Below, one piece after another: positions 26,056 through 33,565 of a DNA stretch of 45,665 nt; the first letter of the stretch is position 1, and each line of letters starts with the position of its first letter. The stretch covers positions 1 to 45,665 of the forward strand of contig CBDCME010000020.1 in assembly GCA_965218865.1 (NCBI GenBank), in the 5' to 3' direction. The translations under genes and the position numbers were made by a program. This stretch comes from CBDCME01 sp965218865 (GTDB lineage Bacteria; Pseudomonadota; Alphaproteobacteria; JAAXGF01). The notes below the pieces were generated by a model. That model did not search any database and was not told the DNA's origin. It saw only the letters and a list, made by a program, of their open reading frames with translations.

Positions 26056-26550
26056 TTATCGGAGATATATATATTTCCAAATCAAATTAAACAGGTTTCG
26101 GCGCCCCTCTCCGCCAATCAATACTTTAAGGTGGCGGAGTCCATTTACTACTTGGGGGCTATGCTTGCAACGGCGTGAGTCAGATGAGAGAGAAAAATTA
26201 CTGTGTTTCTTCTTGGAAGGATCGCGATTGGAAGTCGTGATTATTTTCTTACTCAAGCAACCCCCATCAGTACACACTATTCCAACTTTCCCGGGGCCTT
26301 CCCATATCTCGCCAATATCTTGAATGTCGAATATTAGCGTGGTTTCTACCACTTCATCAATTTCGTTGGTGTATGTGTCATTGAGTATGAACCGCCCGGT
26401 GGGTGTTATTTGTGCTGCGTCATATCCGCAGTGCGGGGAAAACTCACTTTCAAGGAAATCTATCGTCTCCTCCAACGCCGGCTCCGCGTTCGCGTCGGTC
26501 GTACCAAGTATTACCCCGATCACCACGAATGACGCGTAAATCGTTCTCAT
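26056..26550 (-). CDS. Small secreted protein of unknown function
   Basis: 164 residues with a clear signal peptide (MRTIYASFVVIGVILGTTDANA, cut before EPALEE). The mature part, ETIDFLESEFSPHCGYDAAQI...GRFILNDTYTNEIDEVVETTLIFDIQDIG..VGIVCTDGGC, has a beta-sheet pattern and paired cysteines suited to the periplasm. The last 50 residues are basic and look less ordered (RDPSKKKHSNFS, RRNLFNLIWKYIYLR). ATG 26550 follows GCAGGA. Base composition is AT-richer than the chromosome, as in other orphan genes nearby. No family was recognised. It directly borders MITE copy 2, which may have carried or replaced part of its 3' end. Confidence 0.6.
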   Translation of the reverse strand: MRTIYASFVVIGVILGTTDANAEPALEETIDFLESEFSPHCGYDAAQITPTGRFILNDTYTNEIDEVVETTLIFDIQDIGEIWEGPGKVGIVCTDGGCLSKKIITTSNRDPSKKKHSNFSLSSDSRRCKHSPQVVNGLRHLKVLIGGEGRRNLFNLIWKYIYLR

Positions 26551-26588
26551 TGTCCTGCTTCCCCCTTGTACGTCGGCGTTACGCGGAT

Positions 26589-26619
26589 GTTACGTCGTCC
26601 CCTTGAGGGGGGACGTAAC
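26589..26619. repeat. Hairpin-forming inverted repeat
   Basis: GTTACGTC and GACGTAAC enclose GTCCCCTTGAGGGGG, giving a strong stem with a TTGA loop. No T run follows on either strand, so it is not a standard intrinsic terminator. It lies just upstream of the small secreted protein gene and before the IS256 copy; it may be a dyad operator or a short palindromic repeat. Confidence 0.5.
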
Positions 26620-26720
26620 GTACAGTAATGAAGTGCGCCCCGTTGTCCAGACCATCAATCGGCCTGTTTAAGATCAACATTGTCTCCTGATTGCTGTTGT
26701 TGCGCCTGTGGGGATGTGGG

Positions 26721-28182
26721 GGCAATGTCCCGGCTGATGTTGAAAAAGTGAGGTAGGCGTCATTCGCCTGGAACCGTTAGGCTCTGAGTGTTGAATCCAT
26801 CAAGGAGAACGACGCCATGACCAAGACTACACGGAACAGCCGCCTTTCGAAACTGTTGGAGATCCCGCTTCCGCTGTTGCCGCCGGCCTTGCCGGAGGCT
26901 TTTGATGATCTGCGCATGAGCGTGGATCGCTTTTGCCTGTTGGCCGGGGTGGAGACCCTGGGCGAGATGCTGGACGAGGATAGCGAGGTGCTCTGCGGAG
27001 CGCGCCACGCCCGCACGGCCGAGCGGCAGGGCCATCGCTGGGGGACAACCCAGAGCGAGATTGCCTATCACGGGGGCAAGGTGAAGCTGACGCGCCCGCG
27101 GGTGCGCGATCTTGCGGGCAAGGAGATGAGCTTGCCGAGCTGGGAGTTGCTCTCGGACCCGGCGCTTTTGCAGTCCTGGGCGATGAACATCATGCTGCTT
27201 ACGGTTTCGACCCGCAAGTACGCGCGCGCCGTGCGCCTGCCCGGCGAGGCCAGCGGCGACTTGCCGGCACGCGCGGGCGATGCGACCTCGAAGTCCGCGG
27301 TCTCGCGGCGCTTCGTGGCCATGACGCGCAAGAAGCTGAAGGCCTTCCTGGCCAGCGACCTTTCGGATCTCGATCTCCTGGTCATCCAGATCGACGGGCT
27401 GCACGTCGGCGATCACGTGTTGCTGGCAGCTATTGGCATCGACGGCGCGGGCGAGAAGCATGTTCTAGGCCTGGCCGAAGGTGCCACGGAGAATGCCGCC
27501 ACGGTGCAGGCGCTGCTCGACAACCTGACCGCCCGCGGCCTCGACCCGGAAGTGCCCCGGCTCTTCATCGTCGACGGCGCCAAGGCGCTCTCCAAGGCGA
27601 TCAAGCGGACCTTCGGGCCGGTGGCCGCCCTCCAGCGCTGCCAGGTCCACAAGGGCCGCAACATCATCGAGCGCCTCGACGAAAGCCTTCATGCCGGCGT
27701 CAAGAAGGCGCTCAGGCAAGCCTGGGACCAAGACGATGCCGAGAAAGCCGAACGCCTCATGAAGAACCTGGCGCGCCGCCTGGAGACCGAGGCCCCCGGC
27801 GTTTCGGCTTCCATCCTGGAGGGCCTGGATGAGATCCTCACCGTGATCCGCTTGGGCCTGCCGCCCAAGCTCAGGCGCTCCTTGGCCTGCACCAACGCCA
27901 TCGAGAATGCCTTGGGAACGGTCAGGATGGTGCAGCACAATGTCAAGCGCTGGCGCAACGCCGAGATGGCCTTGCGATGGACCGCCGCCGGCCTCCTGGA
28001 AGCCCAAAAGACCTCCGTCGCCTCAAGGCCTACCGGCAACTCCCCATCCTCAGAGCTGCCCTCGAGGATCACGTGAAAAAGGCAAAAGCGAAAAGCGCCA
28101 TTGAAACCATCAAAGAGGCCGCCTAGCCTCGAAGCCCAACCATGCCTGCCTCGCCTTTTTCAACAGAGCATGGGACATCGCC
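26721..28182 (+). mobile_element. IS256-family element, copy 1
   Basis: A 1462-bp element with ends GGCAATGTCCC and GGCGATGTCCC (each read inward), further matching at TGTTGAAAAAG. It is flanked by a perfect 8-bp target duplication, GATGTGGG (26713-26720 and 28183-28190), as expected for IS256. Copy 2 (41741-43202) has the same length and nearly the same sequence. Confidence 0.93.
26817..28076 (+). CDS. IS256-family transposase, copy 1 (altered C-terminus)
   Basis: A Mutator-type (Transposase_mut) DDE transposase of 419 residues. Catalytic segments are LVIQIDGLHVGDH, RLFIVDGAKALSKAI with RCQVHKGRNI, and ACTNAIENALGTVR. Near 28010 the frame leaves the expected path: after EAQKT it reads SVASRPTGNSPSSELPSRIT, whereas one extra base would give RRLKAYRQLPILRAALEDH and on to TAG 28124-28126. 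So the last 35 or so residues are replaced by a frameshift tail. The catalytic core is whole and might still work. The identical change is in copy 2. ATG 26817 follows AAGGAG. Confidence 0.85.
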   Translation: MTKTTRNSRLSKLLEIPLPLLPPALPEAFDDLRMSVDRFCLLAGVETLGEMLDEDSEVLCGARHARTAERQGHRWGTTQSEIAYHGGKVKLTRPRVRDLAGKEMSLPSWELLSDPALLQSWAMNIMLLTVSTRKYARAVRLPGEASGDLPARAGDATSKSAVSRRFVAMTRKKLKAFLASDLSDLDLLVIQIDGLHVGDHVLLAAIGIDGAGEKHVLGLAEGATENAATVQALLDNLTARGLDPEVPRLFIVDGAKALSKAIKRTFGPVAALQRCQVHKGRNIIERLDESLHAGVKKALRQAWDQDDAEKAERLMKNLARRLETEAPGVSASILEGLDEILTVIRLGLPPKLRRSLACTNAIENALGTVRMVQHNVKRWRNAEMALRWTAAGLLEAQKTSVASRPTGNSPSSELPSRIT

Positions 28183-28190
28183 GATGTGGG

Positions 28191-28653
28191 TAAGCCGTCA
28201 GGCTTAGCCATCATATCCACGGGCGGGTGGAGGAAACCACCCATGCAGAGATTCAACTATCCCTTCACTCCCGTGGACAGCACTGAGCCATCGTCCGAGG
28301 TGGGTCTCAACGATACCAGCACGAAGGAACTTCTCGAATCTACTGGCGTCAACCGATACTGGCGACCTGGTCCGGGCAGTGCCGCGATACGGAATGCCAA
28401 TCCGTCGAGTGCCGACTGCCACATCAACTTCGGGGCGGCGGCCACCATCGTCGCGACTTCGTCCGGAGTGGTATGAGGATGGGAAGCCTAGCGGCCGCTA
28501 CGAAGGCGAATACGTGGACGGCAAGCAGCACGGCCGGGGCGTGAAAACCTGGGCCGTCGGCGGGGGTTTCCCCTCTGGCCAGAATCCGTACCCTGGGCGC
28601 CCTGACGCCTATAATCCTCCTCCCCATATCGAGTGTTTCTTCACTGACCCCCG
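28191..28653 (+). pseudogene. Remnant with MORN-repeat fragment
   Basis: This stretch between IS256 copy 1 and the ISAs1-type element has no complete gene. At 28459-28560 one frame reads PEWYEDGKPSGRYEGEYVDGKQHGRGV, with the YEGEYVDGKxHGxG pattern of MORN repeats. It runs without conserved sequence into the 66-bp repeat. A whole MORN protein would carry several such 23-residue units, so this is a fragment, probably cut by IS events. The first 250 bases are open in several frames but were not recognised. Confidence 0.4.
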
Positions 28654-28719
28654 CTCCGACGGGAGTTTTCTTTGCCCTGGTCGGCATCTTGTCCTATCCT
28701 GGCGATGCTGTACGCGGCT
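28654..28719. repeat. 66-bp direct repeat, left copy
   Basis: Identical to 30800-30865. It abuts the left end of the ISAs1-type element with no gap. It includes CTCC-GACG-GGAG followed by TTTTCTTT, a short terminator-like hairpin. Confidence 0.9.
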
Positions 28720-30799
28720 CAGGAACAATTTTTAGTCGCGGTTGAGGGTTCGGGATGAGTGGGATCGTGCTCGGTGCACGGGGTTCGGGGAGCCCCGAGC
28801 TTGCCTCGACGACGTCATGGGGACTGCTCGAAGCCACCGGACGGCGTTTTCGGATTCGACAGGCACACCGGTCCGCCCGCGCCGCTCGGCGGCACGTCCC
28901 GGTCCGGGGGAGAGGCGTGCTGTCTCAGGCGATGGGCGCGGTCATGATCGCGTCGAGGGCCTCCTGCGCCCGGGCGGCATAGTGCCGGTTGGCCTCGGGC
29001 AGATAACGGAAGCGTCCGTCGCAGCGCACGATGGCGATGGCCGCGTTGGTCAAGCAGGCGAGATTTCTGGGCAGGTGACGCACGTAGGCCCGGCATCGGT
29101 CTTCGTCGTAGGTGAAGTCGCGCACGTAGTGCAGGCGGTTCTCGATATGCCAGTGGTTGCGCACCAGTTCGAGCAACTCCTCGGGTCCGGCGCGCTCTGC
29201 GCCGAGCGAGGTGAGGCTCCAGGTCACCTCGATGCTGCGCTTGCCGGTCTTGAGGATCTCGCGTTCGCGCTCGATGCGCATGGCCTGGCGTCGCCCGTGG
29301 AGGTTGGCGTAGCCGTCCCACTCGGCAGCGGAGAGGTCGACGACGGCGCAGCGTCGGCGCTCGATGCGGCCATGGCCCTTGTCGACGGTTTCGTGCCAGA
29401 GCGCATCGCTGAAGTCGATCGCCTTGAGGTCTTCGAAGATCATCTCCTGGTTGTCCTTGACCGCGCTCATCACGTAGTCGGCGCGACGCCCGAGCAGGCA
29501 GCGCGCGGTCTCGTGCTGAGCGTGCATCGCGTCCATGGTGACGATCCGGCCTGTGAGGTCGAGGCCGCTGGAGAGTTCGCGCACGGCCGGGATTTCGTTG
29601 CTCTTGCGGTCGACCTCGACCTGCCCGAGGACCACGCCGGTGTCGTGCTCGACCGCCGCCACCATCATCCTGCGCCCGTCTTCGGTCTGCTTCGAGGCGC
29701 CGCGCAGATCCTTTCCGTCCATGGCGACCGGCGCGTGCGCGCTGCCATGCTGGCCGGTCCACTGGCTAATCGCGTTGTCCAGGGTCTCTGGCGGCAGGGC
29801 GGTGAGGGTCTTGTGGAAGGTGGTGATCGCGGGCGGGGTGTAGCGCTGTTTGGAAGGGCTCCAGAACGCACCCACCGCCTCGAGCTGCTCCTGGGAGAGC
29901 AGGGCGGCGAACTGGGCGAACGCGTTCACCCCCCGGTATCCGGCAAGCCGGGCGGCGACGGCGATCACCAGAATGGTGTTGAGCGCATAGCGCTTGCCCC
30001 GGGCATGGCGGTACTCGGGCACCTCACCCAGACACTCGAACAGGCTGCGCAGCCGGGGCGCGGCCATCGGCTCGGTGTGCTGCTCGGCGTTCCAGTGTGC
30101 CGGCATCCCGGTACGGCTCAGCGCCTCGGGGGCGCCGTCTGTCAGTCCGAACACGAAGACCTCCTTGGGCTGACCGTGGTGGCGCCAGCGCGCTGCCCCT
30201 CCGGGCTCACGGGCAAAGCCCCGCGTCAGCCCCAGAGAGCGCCAGTTCGACGCGCGGTAGCAGGTGCCGGCAAATCGCGAGACGTCCACGAACGTCTCCG
30301 CCAGAAGAGCCGGATATCCGTGCACCGCCTGGATGTCCTCAGACAGCCGCCGCAGGCTCAGCCCCAGCACACGGGAGGCCAGGTTCGGCACTCGGCCAGG
30401 CGTCAGAATGACGAAGCGCGAGTTGTTGGCGATCAGATGCAGACGCCGGAACTGCTGCTCGGCCGACCACCCGATCCAGCGATCACGCGCGCCCAGCTTG
30501 AACGCGCCGGGCTGCCAGCCGATCAGTGCGAGCCAGGTCTCGCCATGCACCGCGACATGGCGCAGGCCCTTGCCGATGACGCCGTGGAACGCCAGGTAGT
30601 GGTGCTGCTCCACCAACCGGTCCCAGCGCCGGTGCTCCTGCGCGCCCCAGGTCGGACGCACCGTGACCGCGCGCAAATCAATGGACGAATCCGAGACCGG
30701 CAGCGTCGCCATGACCGGCACACTGCCACACCGAGAATGAAATGGCCAGCGCCGCGATCACCTCACCCTGATCACTGGGCGGACAAAAAACTAGCCCTG
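28720..30799 (-). mobile_element. ISAs1-type element with DruA-like domain, copy 1
   Basis: A 2080-bp element. Its ends read inward as CAGGGCTAGTTTTTTGT and CAGGAACAATTTTTAGT. It carries one transposase gene. No 8-10 bp target duplication is seen; instead a 66-bp direct repeat abuts both ends. Copies 2 and 3 are at 37385-39465 and 39475-41554. Confidence 0.9.
28925..30721 (-). CDS. ISAs1-type transposase fused to DruA/DUF4338-like domain, copy 1
   Basis: 598 residues in two parts. Residues about 20-195 (HRRWDRLVEQHHYL, GKGLRHVAVHGETWLALIGW, ARDRWIGWSAEQQFRRLHLIANNSRFVIL, VPNLASRVLGLSLRRL, LAETFVDVSRFAGTCYRASNW) match the DUF4338 fold known as DruA of the Druantia anti-phage system. Residues about 222-590 are an ISAs1 transposase: LFECLGEVPEYRHARGKRY, then Asp335 in VAMDGKDLRG, Asp397 in IVTMDAMHAQ and Glu527 in RNHWHIENRLHYVRDFTYDE. 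The full DDE triad and frame are intact. The start is GTG 30721 or ATG 30712, nine bases inside; no strong ribosome-binding site decides. Family assignment of both halves is by motif memory. Confidence 0.85.
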   Translation of the reverse strand: MPVMATLPVSDSSIDLRAVTVRPTWGAQEHRRWDRLVEQHHYLAFHGVIGKGLRHVAVHGETWLALIGWQPGAFKLGARDRWIGWSAEQQFRRLHLIANNSRFVILTPGRVPNLASRVLGLSLRRLSEDIQAVHGYPALLAETFVDVSRFAGTCYRASNWRSLGLTRGFAREPGGAARWRHHGQPKEVFVFGLTDGAPEALSRTGMPAHWNAEQHTEPMAAPRLRSLFECLGEVPEYRHARGKRYALNTILVIAVAARLAGYRGVNAFAQFAALLSQEQLEAVGAFWSPSKQRYTPPAITTFHKTLTALPPETLDNAISQWTGQHGSAHAPVAMDGKDLRGASKQTEDGRRMMVAAVEHDTGVVLGQVEVDRKSNEIPAVRELSSGLDLTGRIVTMDAMHAQHETARCLLGRRADYVMSAVKDNQEMIFEDLKAIDFSDALWHETVDKGHGRIERRRCAVVDLSAAEWDGYANLHGRRQAMRIEREREILKTGKRSIEVTWSLTSLGAERAGPEELLELVRNHWHIENRLHYVRDFTYDEDRCRAYVRHLPRNLACLTNAAIAIVRCDGRFRYLPEANRHYAARAQEALDAIMTAPIA

Positions 30800-30865
30800 C
30801 TCCGACGGGAGTTTTCTTTGCCCTGGTCGGCATCTTGTCCTATCCTGGCGATGCTGTACGCGGCT
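30800..30865. repeat. 66-bp direct repeat, right copy
   Basis: Identical to 28654-28719 and flush with the right end of the ISAs1-type element. After it the sequence continues as ordinary intergenic DNA. Confidence 0.9.
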
Positions 30866-30915
30866 AAACCTACCTCCCTGTGGGCCCGCGACAGCGTTTG
30901 GATACCCTAAACTTG

Positions 30916-30938
30916 CCCTGCTTCGGCGGGGATTTTTT
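30916..30938 (+). terminator. Intrinsic terminator-like hairpin
   Basis: CCCTGC-TTCG-GCGGGG followed by A and six T. The UUCG loop and T run are typical of Rho-independent terminators. No gene ends directly before it now, so it probably marks a lost gene or blocks transcription leaving the IS. Confidence 0.6.
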
Positions 30939-31223
30939 ATCTGCTCCCCATAGTCGCTGCCATCATCCTGCGATGCCGTGACATCGCCCCGTTCCCCGGC
31001 GGGGCAACTTTGCTTTCCAGATAAAAAATCTGAAGTTTTGCAAACACGAGAATCGCCGGACCTGGTGTAATCTACCCCCCTGGCGGACGGCCCGGGAGTG
31101 CCCGAGTCTCCCGCTGGGGGGGCCACCATCTCGACGGATGCCGACGTCGCCGCCAATTTGACGCCACGGCGGCAATCCCCCAAAAATCAAGGTTTCGTGG
31201 GTGTGTGGCCCGGATATCATTCG

Positions 31224-31247
31224 CCCCGCTTCGGCGGGGATTGTTTT
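31224..31247 (+). terminator. Second terminator-like hairpin of the same type
   Basis: CCCCGC-TTCG-GCGGGG followed by ATTGTTTT. It closely resembles the hairpin at 30916-30938. A related stem (GCCCC...GGGGC) lies at 30986-31005. The 417 bases from 30866 to 31282 hold these structures and no supported gene. Confidence 0.5.
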
Positions 31248-31265
31248 GGCCCCGCCGCTCGAAAA

Positions 31266-31295
31266 CCTCACTCACATGGGCCTCACTCACATGGG
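31266..31295. repeat. 15-bp tandem repeat (two units)
   Basis: CCTCACTCACATGGG is present twice head to tail. On the minus strand the inner unit carries the last codons and stop of the immunity-like gene, so the unit outside the gene is a duplicated 3' end. Confidence 0.85.
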
Positions 31296-31642
31296 AAGGC
31301 TTCCTCGATGGCTCCTATCACCAGAATTACCGCCTTATTGTGTGCCTTCTCAGGGTGCTTTTTCAGGTACTTCACGACGACACGTTTTAACTGTGCATCC
31401 GATATTGACGGAATGTCTGGAAAGCACACATCGGGACGCCAGACCCTTTTGGATTCGGCCATCTGGGCCATCACGCTTACCACGTCGGCGATTCCGATGA
31501 TGTAGCCATAACACATAATTTCATTGAAATCTGATTCACTCACACACTCGTCAACGAGTAAATTCCCTTTTTTCCAGACGGCCTCCGCCGGCGATACCTG
31601 TATCGCAACCGTTAACGCCACCAAGAGCATCAACTTATTCAT
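31283..31642 (-). CDS. Rap1a/Tai-family immunity-like secreted protein
   Basis: 119 residues: signal peptide MNKLMLLVALTVAIQVSPAEA, then a small helical domain with LLVDECVSESD, CYGYIIGIADVVSV, VCFPDIPSISDAQLKRVVVKYLKKHPEKAHNKAVILVIGAIEEAFPCE. The order of four cysteines, GYI-G-AD, QL..VV..YL..HPE..H..A and the AFPC end fits the Rap1a/Tai domain, first described as periplasmic immunity to type VI secretion amidase toxins and also found in many proteins of unknown role. ATG 31642 is preferred to 31678 because the signal peptide begins there and GGGGTAGAG precedes it. No toxin gene lies next to it. Composition is AT-richer than the core. Confidence 0.66.
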   Translation of the reverse strand: MNKLMLLVALTVAIQVSPAEAVWKKGNLLVDECVSESDFNEIMCYGYIIGIADVVSVMAQMAESKRVWRPDVCFPDIPSISDAQLKRVVVKYLKKHPEKAHNKAVILVIGAIEEAFPCE

Positions 31643-31796
31643 CTCTACCCCCGTTGTGAATGAGTGGGCCTGAAGCATGGTTATTCGACGGATTTCGGCG
31701 TCGCTTGGTTCGCGGACATGGTGCTGACATGGTTTCCAACATTCTTTGTGCGCAGTGGCCAGTTGTCTGTAACGCCTTGTTATTTCTTGTATTTTT

Positions 31797-31846
31797 TGGT
31801 GCCGGCTGCAGGATTCGAACCCGCGACCTGTTGATTACAAATCAAC
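31797..31846 (-). tRNA. 3' half of tRNA-Thr(UGU): integration-site remnant
   Basis: Read on the minus strand, it starts with the anticodon arm GTTGA-TTTGTAA-TCAAC (anticodon TGT), then AGGTC, the T arm GCGGGTTCGAATCCTGC, the acceptor 3' strand AGCCGGC and an encoded ACCA. The 5' half (acceptor 5' strand, D arm) is absent; other sequence replaces it from 31847. This is the footprint left when an element integrates into a tRNA 3' end. It cannot make a working tRNA. The intact gene should lie farther to the right on the minus strand if the island is complete; it is not in the window. Confidence 0.82.
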
Positions 31847-31853
31847 CATACAC

Positions 31854-31995
31854 GCATTTCAGGCCGTTTCGGCGCTTACCGAACATTCCTCATAACGCGC
31901 TGTGGTAATGCGATATTTTTGGTATTGGCATTTCACACCGTTTCGCTATATTGCGTCCCAAACCACGTTTCGGCTGTACCTAATCTGTACCTAAT
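31854..31995. other. att-arm-like direct repeats
   Basis: Next to the tRNA remnant, GCATTTCA-N2-CCGTTTCG occurs at 31854-31871 and 31928-31945, and TGTACCTAAT occurs twice with one base between (31975-31995). Such short repeats beside a tRNA-derived core resemble integrase arm-binding sites. The interval is AT-richer and codes for nothing. IS5-like copy B begins just after it. Confidence 0.5.
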
Positions 31996-31998
31996 ACC

Positions 31999-33565
31999 GT
32001 CGCCCGTGAAGAACGCGTAAGCGGCTGATGTTGGTAGTTCTTTCGGTTTGGCGAAGTAATCGGATTTGCAAGAAAACGGGTTTTGGGCCTGAAAAGCTTG
32101 CGATTTGAAATAATTGATTTTGGGGATTCCCTTCCGTTGCGGAACGTGATTCTCTGCTCCCGTCGATTGGGATTGGAGAACTGTGATGAAGCCATCGCGC
32201 AAGGTGTCATCGGGAATAGAGGACCTGTTCCGCTCGCGGTTCGAAAACATCATCAACCTGCGCCACGAGTTGGTGGTGTTGGGGGGCCGGATCGCGTGGA
32301 CTTTCTTCGACGAGACCTATGAAGCCTTGTATTCGGAGGAGGGTCGGCCGGGGGTCCCGACGCGGTTGATGGTTGGGCTGCACATCCTCAAGCATATGTT
32401 CGATCTCTCGGATGAGGAGGTCTGCGAGCGCTGGGTCTACGACCCATACTTCCAGTGCTTCTGCGGCGAAGAGTACTTTCAGCATGAGCTGCCCATGGAG
32501 CGCTCGTCGATGACCCGGTGGCGGGACCGGGATCGGGCCGGAAGGTTTGGAGAAGGTATTCCAGGAGAGCCTGGCCGTGGCCCACCGGGTGGGGGCGCTG
32601 CGGGAGAAGGACCTCGAGCGGGTGACGGTGGACACCACCGTACAAGAGAAGGCGATTGCCTTTCCGACCGCCGCCAAACTGATGCAACGAGCCCGCGAGC
32701 GGCTGGTGCGACTGGCACGGGAGCACGGCATTGCCCTGCGTCAGTCCTATACCCGCCTGGGCAAGAGGGCGTTGATCATGCAAGGCCGCTACCGCCATGC
32801 CAAACAGCACAAGCGGGCCAACAAGGCCCTGCGCAAGCTCAAGACCTATCTCGGGCGCACCGTCCGCGACATCCGCCGCAAGACGGCCCAGGAGGAGAGC
32901 CTACGGGATACCTTCCGCCGCCCCTTGTGGCTGGCCGAGCGGGTGTCGACCCAGAAGCGGCGCGACCCCTTGCCCAAGGTCTATTCGCTCCACGCGCCCG
33001 AGGTCGAATGCATCGGCAAAGGGAAGGCGCACAAGCCGTACGAGTTCGGCTGCAAGGTCTCCGTGGCGGCGACCAATTCCCGCCCCCCCGGCGGCCAGTT
33101 CGTCGCCCACGTCAAGGCCTTCCACGGCAATCCCTATGATGGCCACACCTTGAGGCAGGTGATCGAAGAGATGGAACGCTGGACGGGGATATCGGCCGAG
33201 CGCATCTATGTCGACAAGGGATACCAGGGCCACGATTACCCCAACAAACACCGCGTCTTTAGATCAGGCCAGAAACGCGGCATCACGCCGACGATCAAGA
33301 AGGAGCTCAGGCGGCGCTCCGCCGTCGAGGCCGTGATCGGACATCTCAAGAGCGATGGCAGGCTGGGGCGCAACTTCCTCAAAGGCCGCGACGGCGACAA
33401 GATCAACGCCATCCTCGCCGGCGCCGGCTACAACTACCGCCTTGTCCTCAAATGGCTGAGGCGTTTGTTTGTCCAAATCCTGGCCGCGCTCCTCAGCGAC
33501 ATCTCGCACCCCACCGCAAACCCAATCGCCGCTTCAGATTGAAATCAGGGTTCTTCACGGACGAC
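31999..33565 (+). mobile_element. IS5-like element, copy B
   Basis: A 1567-bp element with the same ends as copies A and C. Flanking 6-mers are AATACC and TACTTA, so no target duplication is present, which suggests recombination or a deletion at one side. It lies between the att-like site and the IS630. Confidence 0.88.
32183..33542 (+). pseudogene. IS5-like transposase, copy B (frameshifted)
   Basis: The same gene as copy A, but GACCGGATCGG has become GACCGGGATCGG: one extra G near 32529-32531. The frame reads normally for about 115 residues (to SSMTRWRDR), then shifts. The other frame carries the rest, including all three catalytic residues, from about 32547 to 33542. The copy cannot make its own transposase except by frameshifting but could move with help from copies A or C. 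The last residue differs too (AASD instead of AASA). Confidence 0.9.

Noticed and set aside
28742..30910. Long open frame opposite the ISAs1-type transposase, repeated at the other two copies
   Set aside because: Exactly antisense to the DDE transposase with intact catalytic motifs. It recurs only because the IS recurs.
31660..31908. Possible protein ending in GAGCRIRTRDLLITNQ
   Set aside because: This peptide is the translation of a tRNA 3' half read from the opposite strand, a known annotation artefact.
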